64,000 nt of DNA from Roseimicrobium gellanilyticum (GTDB lineage: Bacteria; Verrucomicrobiota; Verrucomicrobiia; Verrucomicrobiales; Verrucomicrobiaceae), in NCBI RefSeq assembly GCF_003315205.1, contig NZ_QNRR01000001.1, positions 1,054,001 to 1,118,000 on the forward strand, in the 5' to 3' direction. A program made the translations under genes and the position numbers. The notes beneath the pieces were generated by a model, which made no database searches, was not told the DNA's origin, and worked only from the letters and a program-made list of their open reading frames with translations. Below are positions 1 through 7,924 of the stretch, in pieces (position 1 is the first letter of the stretch; each line of letters opens with the position of its first letter).

Positions 1-1
1 G

Positions 2-1348
2 GAGCAGGGCGCTTCCGCCATTGTGGCTGAGACTGCGCCACCCGATGACTGCAATGCCGTGTGGCTCCACGTGAAGAACAGCCGCATCGCCCTCGCGGAG
101 ATGGCCGAGGCGTTCTATGATCATCCCGAGAAGAAGCTCAAGCCAGTAGGCGTGACTGGCACCAATGGGAAGACTACAACGGCCTTTCTCCTGCATCACC
201 TGATGAATCACGCGCAGATCCGCTGCGGTCTTCTCGGTACGGTGGTCTTTGATACCGGGGGCAATCTGAAGCCTGCGACGCACACCACGCCGGAGTCCCT
301 GGAACTCCAGGGACTGCTGTCGGAGATGGTGCAGAATGGCTGCCGCGCCGTGGCCATGGAGGTCTCCTCGCACGCCTTGCATCAGCATCGTGTGCATGGT
401 GTGCCGTACGAGGTGGCCATCTTTTCAAATCTCACCCAGGACCACCTCGACTATCACGGCACGATGGAGGACTACTTCATCGCGAAGATGAAACTCTTCG
501 AGATGACCGCGGCCCATCCCAAGGGCAAGCTCATCATCAACATCGATGACAAGTGGGGGCGTCTGCTGGCAGATAAGTTCCAGTCGCATCCCGGGCTGGT
601 GACGTACGGCTTCGGTCCGCTGGCAAACTTCCGGGTGGGAGATCCCCGGTATGAACTCACCGGCACGACGTTTGAGCTGCATCACAAGGGGCGCCAGTTC
701 CTCGTGCGCACGCCGTTGATTGGCCAGTTCAACGTGTACAACACTGTGGCTGCGGTCGCAGGCGCGTATGCCGCGGGTTGCAACCTGCGTGAGGCCGTTC
801 GCGCCATGGCGCAGGCACCGCAGATTCCAGGGCGCATGGAGCGTGTGTCTCCAGATAACAGCCGCTTTCACGTCTTCGTGGACTACGCTCATACGCCGGA
901 CGGCTTGGTCAATGCGCTCTCCACAGCACGTGCGCTTCGTCCTTCGCGCATCATTACGGTCTTCGGCTGTGGTGGCGATCGCGATCGCCTCAAGCGTCCC
1001 CTCATGGCCAAGGCCGTGGAGGACAGCAGCGACGTGTGCATCCTTACCAGCGACAATCCCCGTACGGAGGATCCGCAGCGTATCATGGAAGATGCTCGCA
1101 AGGGCTTCACCCGCGAAAGCCATGTGCTCGTCGTGGAGCGCAAGAAGGCCATCGACACCGCACTGCAAGGGGCGCGGGATGGGGACATCATCGTCATCGC
1201 AGGCAAGGGCCATGAGCCCTATCAGGACATCCAGGGCGTGAAGCATGACTTCGATGACCGGAAGATTGCCCGCCAGCTTCTTGATCGCAATACGCGCATC
1301 AAGGGTGAGATCCGCCTGAAGAAACAGCAGGAGGGGGGGCGCCCATGA
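2..1348 (+). CDS. murE: UDP-MurNAc-tripeptide synthetase MurE, 5'-truncated by window edge
   Basis: This cytoplasmic ATP-dependent ligase adds meso-diaminopimelate to UDP-MurNAc-L-Ala-D-Glu in peptidoglycan synthesis. The Mur ligase P-loop GTNGKTTT and the substrate-specific DNPR motif (within SDNPRTEDP) are both visible; DNPR is the known signature of DAP-adding MurE. The central ligase domain ends with HxxRxF-type and FGCGGDRD segments typical of the family. The reading frame is open back to base 2 and reads as a normal MurE N-domain (GASAIVAE), so the GTG at 23 is not the true start and the gene begins outside the window. Its stop overlaps the murF start by 4 bp (ATGA), which points to translational coupling. 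Confidence 0.96.
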   Translation, partial: EQGASAIVAETAPPDDCNAVWLHVKNSRIALAEMAEAFYDHPEKKLKPVGVTGTNGKTTTAFLLHHLMNHAQIRCGLLGTVVFDTGGNLKPATHTTPESLELQGLLSEMVQNGCRAVAMEVSSHALHQHRVHGVPYEVAIFSNLTQDHLDYHGTMEDYFIAKMKLFEMTAAHPKGKLIINIDDKWGRLLADKFQSHPGLVTYGFGPLANFRVGDPRYELTGTTFELHHKGRQFLVRTPLIGQFNVYNTVAAVAGAYAAGCNLREAVRAMAQAPQIPGRMERVSPDNSRFHVFVDYAHTPDGLVNALSTARALRPSRIITVFGCGGDRDRLKRPLMAKAVEDSSDVCILTSDNPRTEDPQRIMEDARKGFTRESHVLVVERKKAIDTALQGARDGDIIVIAGKGHEPYQDIQGVKHDFDDRKIARQLLDRNTRIKGEIRLKKQQEGGRP

Positions 1349-2724
1349 TCCCGCTCACCGTCCAGATGGTGGTCGAGTTCTGTGAGGGCAAGCTCATCAA
1401 AGGCGATACCCAGCGCATCTGCCGTAGTGTCAGCACAGACTCGCGCAAACTCGTGGCGGGTCAGCTTTTCATCGCTCTTGTGGGGGACAAGTTCGATGGT
1501 CATGACTTTGTGAATCAAGCCTCGCAAGCTGCCGCCACCGCAGTGGTGGTAAGCAAGCTGCCCGCGGATGCAGGCTCACTGAGCTGTGCCGTGATCGAAG
1601 TGCCGGACACATTGGTCGCGCTGCAGAAGCTCGCCGCGCGCCATCGCCAGCTTCTCAAGCCACTCATCGTTGGTATCACTGGCAGCAATGGGAAGACCTC
1701 CACCAAGGACCTCACGCTTGCCGTGCTGCGAAAGAAGTACGAGGCCATGGCCACCGCCGGGAACCTGAACAACCACATCGGTGTGCCCCTTACGCTGCTC
1801 AGCATGGAGGAACCCCAGAATTGCGGGGTGGTGGAGATGGGCATGAACCATCCTGGGGAGATTGCTCCACTGGCCGAAATCGCCCGTCCGGATGCTGCCA
1901 TCATCACGAATATCGGCATTGCCCACATCGAGTACATGGGCTCACGCGAAGCCATTGCTCTGGAGAAGGGGACGCTCGCGGAGGCCGTGCATGAGAAAGG
2001 CGTTGTGGTGCTGAACGCGAATGATGAATTCACCCCGGCCATCGCCGCACGTTGCAAGGCCCGTGTCATCACCGCGGGCGTGAATGCTGGCGACGTGCGT
2101 GCGACCATCCATGAAAGTGGCGCCCAGGGTACGCGGTTCACCCTCGACTTTGCTGGAACAGCGCAAGTCCAGATTCAGATCGCGGTCCCGGGAGAGCACA
2201 TGGTGGGAAATGCAGCGCTGGCCGCCGCCTGTGCCTGGCATCATGGTGTATCACCTGAAGATATCGCGGCCGCTCTCGGCGCCGCGTCGCTTACCAAGGG
2301 CCGCCTGCAGGTGAAGTCCTGGCGCGGGGTGGTATTCCTTGATGACTCCTACAACGCCAATCCCGATTCCATGAAAGCGGGGCTCAAGACCTTGCAGACC
2401 ATGCAGGTGAAGGGTCGCCGGGTGGCGGTGCTTGGCCGCATGGGTGAGCTTGGGCCGCATGCCGAGCAGGGCCACCGCGAGGTGGGTGAATTTGCCGCGC
2501 GCTGCGGCATGGGCGCGGTGTACACCGTGGGCCCGGAAGCAGCGTTGATCTCCAATGCTTTCACCGCCAGCGGCGGACAGGGTGAAAGCAGAAACTTCGC
2601 TTCACACGACGAGTGCGCCGCGCATCTCCGCGCATGGCTTCAGGAAGGTGATGCTGTCTTGTTGAAAGGGAGCCGCTCCACGGCGATGGAGCAGGTTCTC
2701 AATCACCTGGAAACCTCCCCATGA
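1345..2724 (+). CDS. murF: UDP-MurNAc-tripeptide--D-Ala-D-Ala ligase MurF
   Basis: MurF joins D-Ala-D-Ala to UDP-MurNAc-tripeptide in the cytoplasm and completes the soluble pentapeptide precursor. The 459-residue product has normal family length. It shows an N-terminal substrate domain (DSRKLVAGQLFIAL), the P-loop ITGSNGKTSTKD, the EMGMNHPGEI segment and the C-terminal DDSYNANPDSM motif, all characteristic of MurF. Its start lies in a 4-bp overlap with murE and its stop in a 4-bp overlap with mraY, so the three genes are very probably one translationally coupled transcript. Confidence 0.97.
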   Translation: MIPLTVQMVVEFCEGKLIKGDTQRICRSVSTDSRKLVAGQLFIALVGDKFDGHDFVNQASQAAATAVVVSKLPADAGSLSCAVIEVPDTLVALQKLAARHRQLLKPLIVGITGSNGKTSTKDLTLAVLRKKYEAMATAGNLNNHIGVPLTLLSMEEPQNCGVVEMGMNHPGEIAPLAEIARPDAAIITNIGIAHIEYMGSREAIALEKGTLAEAVHEKGVVVLNANDEFTPAIAARCKARVITAGVNAGDVRATIHESGAQGTRFTLDFAGTAQVQIQIAVPGEHMVGNAALAAACAWHHGVSPEDIAAALGAASLTKGRLQVKSWRGVVFLDDSYNANPDSMKAGLKTLQTMQVKGRRVAVLGRMGELGPHAEQGHREVGEFAARCGMGAVYTVGPEAALISNAFTASGGQGESRNFASHDECAAHLRAWLQEGDAVLLKGSRSTAMEQVLNHLETSP

Positions 2725-3941
2725 TTCATTGGCTAACAGAACTGCGAGAGCATCTCGATGCGGACAGCTTCATTGCGAAGCTGTTGAATGTCTTTCATTA
2801 CCACACGTTCCGTGCCGGCGCGGCCTTCCTTACCGCATTCCTGCTGTCGCTGATGTTCGGTGAGCGGGTCATCCGCAAGCTGATATCGCTGAAGGTGGGC
2901 CAGCCCATCCGCAGCAAGGAAGAGGTGCAGAAGTTGTTTGATCTCCATGGCAAGAAGGCCGGCACTCCCACCATGGGTGGCGTGCTGATGCTGGGCACCT
3001 TTGTAGCCGCGGTATTGCTATGGACGGACTGGCACAATCGCCTTGTGTGGATCTGCCTGGTTACTACGCTGCTGCTCGGGCTCCTCGGTTTCTGGGATGA
3101 CTATGAAAAGGTGGCGAAGAAGAATTCCAAGGGAGTGAGCGCTCGCGCGAAACTCATCTGGCAGTTCAGCGTCGCCATCGTTGCTGCGTACCTGCTCGCG
3201 TACGCCATGCCGGATGGCACCGTCACCACCAGTCGCACCACCTTCACACCCGTTACCGACACAGTTACTTCTGCCGCTCCGGCTGGCGCAGCGGTGCTGA
3301 ATGAAGTGAAGCTGCCGGTCAGCTACCGCGGCCTCGTGCTTCCCGGCTTCAAGGAACCTCTCATCGAGGACATGGGTGTTTTTGCCGTGGTTCTCTTTGC
3401 CTTCATCATCGTTGGCTTCTCCAATGCGGTGAACCTGACCGATGGCCTCGATGGTCTCGCTACCGGATGCTCCATCAGTACCGGGCTGGCTTATGCCGCA
3501 TTCTGCTATTTGACGAGCAATGTCACCTTCTCAAACTTTCTGTTCATTCCCTACTTCCGTCTCGCGGATGAGATGACCATTGTGGCCATGGCCATGGTGG
3601 GAGCGTGTTTCGGGTTCCTTTGGTACAACTGCCAGCCCGCCCGCATGTTCATGGGGGATACGGGCTCACTCGCGCTTGGTGGCGCCATTGCTACCCTCGC
3701 CATTGCTTGCAAGCAGGAGATCCTGCTGCTGATCGTCGGTGGCGTGTTCGTCATGGAAGCTGGCTCGGTGATGATCCAGGTGGCGAGCTTCAAGACGCGC
3801 GGAGTGCGCGTGTTTCGCATGTCGCCCATCCACCACCATTTCGAGCTCGGTGGCTGGAAGGAGAGCCAGGTGGTCGTGCGCTTCTGGATGCTCTCCATCA
3901 TCTTCGCTCTCATTGCGCTTTCCACGCTGAAACTCCGCTAG
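2721..3941 (+). CDS. mraY: Phospho-MurNAc-pentapeptide transferase MraY
   Basis: This integral membrane enzyme transfers phospho-MurNAc-pentapeptide to undecaprenyl phosphate, forming lipid I. Diagnostic motifs are HGKKAGTPTMGG (about residues 76-87), the DD pair at 126-127, NAVNLTDGLDGLA (about 235-247), FMGDTGSLALGG (about 310-321) and the histidine-rich SPIHHHFE near the C-terminus. At 406 residues it is longer than the usual 320-360. The extra length is a Thr/Val/Ala-rich insertion at about residues 163-205, between two membrane segments. It overlaps murF by 4 bp and is followed 9 bp later by murD. Confidence 0.97.
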   Translation: MIHWLTELREHLDADSFIAKLLNVFHYHTFRAGAAFLTAFLLSLMFGERVIRKLISLKVGQPIRSKEEVQKLFDLHGKKAGTPTMGGVLMLGTFVAAVLLWTDWHNRLVWICLVTTLLLGLLGFWDDYEKVAKKNSKGVSARAKLIWQFSVAIVAAYLLAYAMPDGTVTTSRTTFTPVTDTVTSAAPAGAAVLNEVKLPVSYRGLVLPGFKEPLIEDMGVFAVVLFAFIIVGFSNAVNLTDGLDGLATGCSISTGLAYAAFCYLTSNVTFSNFLFIPYFRLADEMTIVAMAMVGACFGFLWYNCQPARMFMGDTGSLALGGAIATLAIACKQEILLLIVGGVFVMEAGSVMIQVASFKTRGVRVFRMSPIHHHFELGGWKESQVVVRFWMLSIIFALIALSTLKLR

Positions 3942-3950
3942 TCCTGTCAC

Positions 3951-5327
3951 ATGGCTTCAACTCCACAGCAGCACATCGCCATTCTCGGTGCCGGACGCAG
4001 CGGCCTCGGATCGGCGCGCCTTGCCCGCAAGCAGGGAGCGGTGCCGGTGGTGTTTGATGAAGGCGATCCGGTGAAGCTGAAGAAGGCGGTGGACGATTTG
4101 GAGCGTGAGGGCTTCCGGGTGGTGCTGGGGCTCGATGGCGCGAAGAGTGAATGCGCGGCCACGAAGTTTGATCTGGTGGTCACCAGTCCCGGTCTCGATG
4201 CCAGTTGGCCCTTGCCGAAGGCATTCACCGATGCGGGGGTGCCTCTGATCGGGGAAATGGAATACGCGTGGCGCGCACTCAGCCGCATCCCTGTGGTGGG
4301 CATCACCGGCACGAACGGCAAGACCACCACCACGGAGATCGTCGAGCGTATGTTCAATGTGTGCGGTCGTCGCACCATTGCGTGTGGCAACTATGGCCAT
4401 GCGCTTAGCGAGGTGGCGGTTGCGGAGGCCGAATACGATGTGCTCACGGTGGAGGTGAGTTCCTTCCAGGTGGAGACCATCACCAGCTTCCGTCCCACCG
4501 TGGCGCTCTGGCTGAATTTTGCGCCGGACCATCTCGACCGTTATCCGGACAATGAGGCCTACTTTGCGGCGAAGAAGCGCATCTTCGACTACATGACGGA
4601 GGATGACTTCGCGGTGATCCGAGCAGGCGAGCCACTCGGTGAACTGAAATCCAAGGTGATCACCTTCACCACGGAGCCGGGTGTGGACGCGGACTTCCAG
4701 CTTCTGAATGACAGCGTTCTGTTCCGTGGCCAGCGGATCGCCCGCGTCTCAGATCTGCCCTTGCGCGAGCGGCACAACATTGAAAACCAGATGGCAGCGC
4801 TTGGCGCCGGTTGGGCCATGGGATTGAAGTTTGAAGAACTCGTGCCGGCGCTCGCAGGCTACGAACCCGCGAGGCATCGCTGCGAGTTTGTCGCGGAGAT
4901 TGACGGGCACCGCTACATCAATGACTCCAAGGCCACGAACCTTCATGCGCTGGAAACTTGCTTAAAGTCACAAGATGATCCGGTAGTGTTAATTGTTGGT
5001 GGCAAAGAGAAGGGATTGGATTACACTCCGTTCCGTCCGCTCCTCCAGGAGAAGGTCACCGCATTGGTGACCTTGGGCGAGATTGGAGACAAGCTTGCGG
5101 CGCAGTTTTCCGATCTGGTGCCCTGCAAACGGGTCGCCACCGTTCAGGACGCCGTCATCGCCGCCACCGAAATGGCACGCCCAGGGCAGAGCATTGTGTT
5201 CAGCCCGGGCACTTCATCGTTCGACATGTTCAGCGGCTACGCGGAGCGGGGAAATGTCTTCCGCGATGCCGTGCTCAACCTTTCCAGCACCCAGCAACCA
5301 ACCAACACGAAGGAGACGCAGTCATGA
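3951..5327 (+). CDS. murD: UDP-MurNAc-L-alanine--D-glutamate ligase MurD
   Basis: MurD adds D-glutamate to UDP-MurNAc-L-Ala in the cytoplasm. The N-terminal Rossmann-type region (ILGAGRSGLGSARLA), the ATP loop ITGTNGKTTTTE, the NFAPDHLDRY segment, YINDSKATN and the C-terminal FSPGTSSFDMF motif are classical for this family. The length of 458 residues is normal. It sits between mraY and a LysM gene, with its stop in a 4-bp ATGA overlap with the LysM start, so the non-enzymatic LysM protein appears to be part of the cell-wall operon. Confidence 0.97.
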   Translation: MASTPQQHIAILGAGRSGLGSARLARKQGAVPVVFDEGDPVKLKKAVDDLEREGFRVVLGLDGAKSECAATKFDLVVTSPGLDASWPLPKAFTDAGVPLIGEMEYAWRALSRIPVVGITGTNGKTTTTEIVERMFNVCGRRTIACGNYGHALSEVAVAEAEYDVLTVEVSSFQVETITSFRPTVALWLNFAPDHLDRYPDNEAYFAAKKRIFDYMTEDDFAVIRAGEPLGELKSKVITFTTEPGVDADFQLLNDSVLFRGQRIARVSDLPLRERHNIENQMAALGAGWAMGLKFEELVPALAGYEPARHRCEFVAEIDGHRYINDSKATNLHALETCLKSQDDPVVLIVGGKEKGLDYTPFRPLLQEKVTALVTLGEIGDKLAAQFSDLVPCKRVATVQDAVIAATEMARPGQSIVFSPGTSSFDMFSGYAERGNVFRDAVLNLSSTQQPTNTKETQS

Positions 5328-6409
5328 AACCCAAGACGACTCCCAAGAACCCAGAGGACTTCAACTCGGACAAGTTCTGGCGGCACTACGTCGCCACGGA
5401 CGCGACTGATGCCGACATGCTCGAAGACGAAAAGAAAACCGGAAACGCCAGCCGCATCTTCATCTTCCTGCTGCTGCTGCACGCGTTCTTCATCGGAGCC
5501 GTGGTGCTCTACAATCTTGTCGCGGAGCGTCCGAAGCCGGCCTTTGTAGATGGTACGGCACCGTCGAAGAAAGCTGGAGACACACAGTCCTCGCCCATCC
5601 CTTCGGTTCAGGGAAAGACCACGGAATACACCGTGGCCACGGGCGACTCGCTCAAGACCATCGCGGACAAGACCGGCGCTTCGCAGGATGAGATTGTTTT
5701 GCTCAACGGCCTGGATCGGGGCAATTCGATCGCCGTGGGCAAGAAGCTGCTGGTGCCGGATCGTGCGCCTCCGAAGGCCAAAGAAGTGGCTCCTCCGCAG
5801 GTGCCTCAACCCGGACCTCCTCCGCAGGAAGTCGTGGTGGCCGTACAGCACACTACCAAACCCGGCGTGATGGAAACATTCCGTGCCGTGGAGCCGCAAA
5901 AGACCGAGTCCAAGGCTGGCTCAACGGCGAAGATGGCGATTCAGGATTCTCCTCCGGAGAAGGTGGAGGCCGTGGCGCAGCATCGTCCCATGAAAGTGGA
6001 AGACAAACTTCCTGAAGAGCCGAAGCCGGTGAAAAAGAATGTCGAGGATTCACTCCCGGAAGCGAAGCCTGCACCCGCCAAGCCGGCTGAGCCCAAGCCG
6101 GTGGCGAAGGTGGCGGAAACCAAAAAGACTCCCGCACCAGAGCCTGCCGTGGCGAAACCTGCCGCCGCGAAGCCGGCAGAAGCCAAGCCTGCTGTTGCCA
6201 AGCCTGCGGAAGCGAAACCCGCTGCCGCAAAACCTGCCGCCGCCAAGCCTTCCAATGCCGCGACTCACACCGTGAAGTCTGGCGAGACGCCGTATGCCAT
6301 CGCGAGGAAGTATGGAGTCACTCCAGATCAAATCATGCGCTACAACGGCATCAAGGACGCAAGCAAGCTGAAGATCGGCACGGTGCTGAAGGTGCCGCCG
6401 AAGCAGTAA
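5324..6409 (+). CDS. Membrane-anchored double-LysM protein in the mur/fts operon
   Basis: The 361-residue product has a charged cytoplasmic N-terminus of about 45 residues, one membrane segment (about 46-67), a LysM domain (about 103-147), a long low-complexity linker rich in Lys, Ala, Pro and Glu (about 150-310) and a second LysM domain at the C-terminus (about 312-359). LysM domains bind GlcNAc-containing glycans, so it probably sits in the inner membrane and reaches the peptidoglycan. No catalytic domain is visible. Its place between murD and ftsW and its 4-bp overlap with murD suggest a role in septal wall synthesis. That role is inferred from context only. Confidence 0.85.
   Translation: MKPKTTPKNPEDFNSDKFWRHYVATDATDADMLEDEKKTGNASRIFIFLLLLHAFFIGAVVLYNLVAERPKPAFVDGTAPSKKAGDTQSSPIPSVQGKTTEYTVATGDSLKTIADKTGASQDEIVLLNGLDRGNSIAVGKKLLVPDRAPPKAKEVAPPQVPQPGPPPQEVVVAVQHTTKPGVMETFRAVEPQKTESKAGSTAKMAIQDSPPEKVEAVAQHRPMKVEDKLPEEPKPVKKNVEDSLPEAKPAPAKPAEPKPVAKVAETKKTPAPEPAVAKPAAAKPAEAKPAVAKPAEAKPAAAKPAAAKPSNAATHTVKSGETPYAIARKYGVTPDQIMRYNGIKDASKLKIGTVLKVPPKQ
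6060..6250 (+). repeat. Degenerate tandem repeat encoding an AKPAEAKPA-type linker
   Basis: Within the LysM gene, short units of about 12-15 bases encode repeated AKPAEAKPA, AKPAAAKPA and related runs. The result is a flexible, positively charged Ala/Pro/Lys tether between the two LysM domains. Repeats of this kind can change length by slippage without breaking the frame. Confidence 0.75.
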
Positions 6410-6425
6410 GAAGTGTTCAGTCTCG

Positions 6426-6466
6426 CGTTCCCAGTTTTCAGACTGGGAACGGTCCTGCTGAAAACT
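6426..6466 (+). promoter_or_regulatory. Two mutually exclusive hairpins upstream of ftsW
   Basis: In the 81-base gap before ftsW, bases 6426-6435 pair perfectly with 6442-6451 (10-bp stem, 6-base loop). Bases 6433-6441 also pair perfectly with 6458-6466 (9-bp stem). The second stem consumes the loop and part of the first stem, so only one can form at a time. No T-run follows, so a simple intrinsic terminator is unlikely. An attenuator-like or RNA-processing role ahead of ftsW is possible but is only inferred. Confidence 0.4.
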
Positions 6467-6490
6467 TCCACTGCTTCCTGAGAACTTTCC

Positions 6491-7663
6491 ATGCATCGCG
6501 CCAGTCTCTACATCCTGCTCTTCTCCGTGGCCCTGCTCTCGGCGTTCGGCATCGTGATGCTGGCCAGCACGGGCTACTACCTTGAGGAAGGGGAGAAGCA
6601 AACCTACGCCACGATGAACAACCAGGCCACGTGGCTCGGGTTGGCCCTGGTGGCGGCAACGGTGGTCGCCTTCGTAAATCCCGAGAAGCTGTATGAGTAC
6701 CGCTGGTGGATCTTTGGTGTGGCGCTGGTGGGGCTGCTCATGTGCTACGTGCCCTTCTTCGCCAAGGAGATCAATGGCGCCCGCCGCTGGGTGAGCTTGC
6801 ACTCGTTTGGATTGGACAGGCCCAGCTTCCAGCCTTCCGAAGTGGCGAAACTCGCCATCATCATTGTGCTCGCGGGTTGGTTCGCACGGTATGAACCACT
6901 CACGCGCGAGTTTGTGGGAGGCTTCCTGAAGCCCGGCTGTTTGCTGATTGTCACGGTGCTTTTGATCGCGGGTGAAGTGGACTTGGGCACGGCGGCGCTC
7001 GTCACTGCCGTGGGTGTTTCATTGATGTATGTCGCCGGGACGCGGTGGTACTACCTTACCACAGTCGTGGTGGCCGCAGGCAGCGCCCTTGGGCTCGCCA
7101 TCCGCCTCACGCCGAACCGCGTGGCGCGTATCATGGCCTTCCTCGATCTGGAGAAGTACAAGGACGAGATCGGTCTGCAGCAGTGGCGCGCGCTCATGGC
7201 GCTTGGCAGCGGCTCCTATGAAGGCGTGGGCGCTGGCGACGGACGCCTGAAGCGTGGATTCCTTCCGGAATCAGAGACGGACTTCATCTTCCCAAATGTG
7301 GGTGAGGAGCACGGGTTTTACGGTACCATGTTGATTGTCGGCTTGTTTGTCAGTGTGCTCATCGCGGGCATGGTCATTGCCCACCATGCTCCGACTCGTT
7401 TCATGCGGCTGGTGGCTCTGGGCATCACGGTCACGCTTGCTCTTGAGGCGTTGATCAACATGGGCGTCACCACGGCCCTGCTGCCCAATAAGGGATTGCC
7501 ACTTCCCTTCGTCAGCTATGGGGGTACGAATCTTCTCTTCGCGATGATCAGTGTGGGCATCCTTGTGGCCATCCACAGGAAGTCGTTCGGATCGGGTGCA
7601 AGGAAGGACTTGCTGGATACGCGGCGGGGCGGTATGAGACCCGCCACGCATGGAGCGCTCTAG
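6491..7663 (+). CDS. ftsW: SEDS-family peptidoglycan glycosyltransferase FtsW
   Basis: This polytopic inner-membrane protein belongs to the SEDS family, which polymerises lipid II at the septum together with a class B PBP. Conserved segments include NGARRWVSL, QPSEVAKLA, the loop LPESETDFIFPNVGEEHGF and KGLPLPFVSYGGTNL near the last helices. Its 390 residues match FtsW/RodA size. The dcw neighbourhood (murD before, murG after) favours FtsW over RodA. It starts at ATG 6491, about 80 bases after the LysM gene, and is followed by a 261-base gap before murG. Confidence 0.93.
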   Translation: MHRASLYILLFSVALLSAFGIVMLASTGYYLEEGEKQTYATMNNQATWLGLALVAATVVAFVNPEKLYEYRWWIFGVALVGLLMCYVPFFAKEINGARRWVSLHSFGLDRPSFQPSEVAKLAIIIVLAGWFARYEPLTREFVGGFLKPGCLLIVTVLLIAGEVDLGTAALVTAVGVSLMYVAGTRWYYLTTVVVAAGSALGLAIRLTPNRVARIMAFLDLEKYKDEIGLQQWRALMALGSGSYEGVGAGDGRLKRGFLPESETDFIFPNVGEEHGFYGTMLIVGLFVSVLIAGMVIAHHAPTRFMRLVALGITVTLALEALINMGVTTALLPNKGLPLPFVSYGGTNLLFAMISVGILVAIHRKSFGSGARKDLLDTRRGGMRPATHGAL

Positions 7664-7924
7664 ATTCGACAGCCGCAGCCCACTCGCCGAGACGGGTTCC
7701 GGTTGCACGCGCTCATCACACGAGGCCGGGGCATCCCATGTTCTGCTAGTTCTTCGAAAAAACGAAGGGGGCCTCGGTATTTCTGTCGCAAGGAAAGCTG
7801 ACGTGCAGCGATATCAGATCGTTGATTCCAGCGCCTGCCATCCACCCCTTTCGCAATCGCCCACCTGCCGGCTCCATTCCGCCCCCGGAGCCACGTCCAG
7901 TGCAGGGCCAACCCTTTCTGCTCG
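7664..7924 (+). other. Intergenic gap between ftsW and murG
   Basis: No convincing gene is seen in this 261-base stretch. A short open frame from 7650 to 7928 overlaps both neighbours and has no family-like features. A small hairpin (5-bp stem CTTCG/CGAAG with an A6 loop) lies at 7752-7767. Nothing resembles a strong terminator, so murG may still be co-transcribed with ftsW. Confidence 0.5.

Noticed and set aside
425-1246. A 273-codon minus-strand frame inside murE
   Set aside because: Shadow of the conserved murE reading frame.
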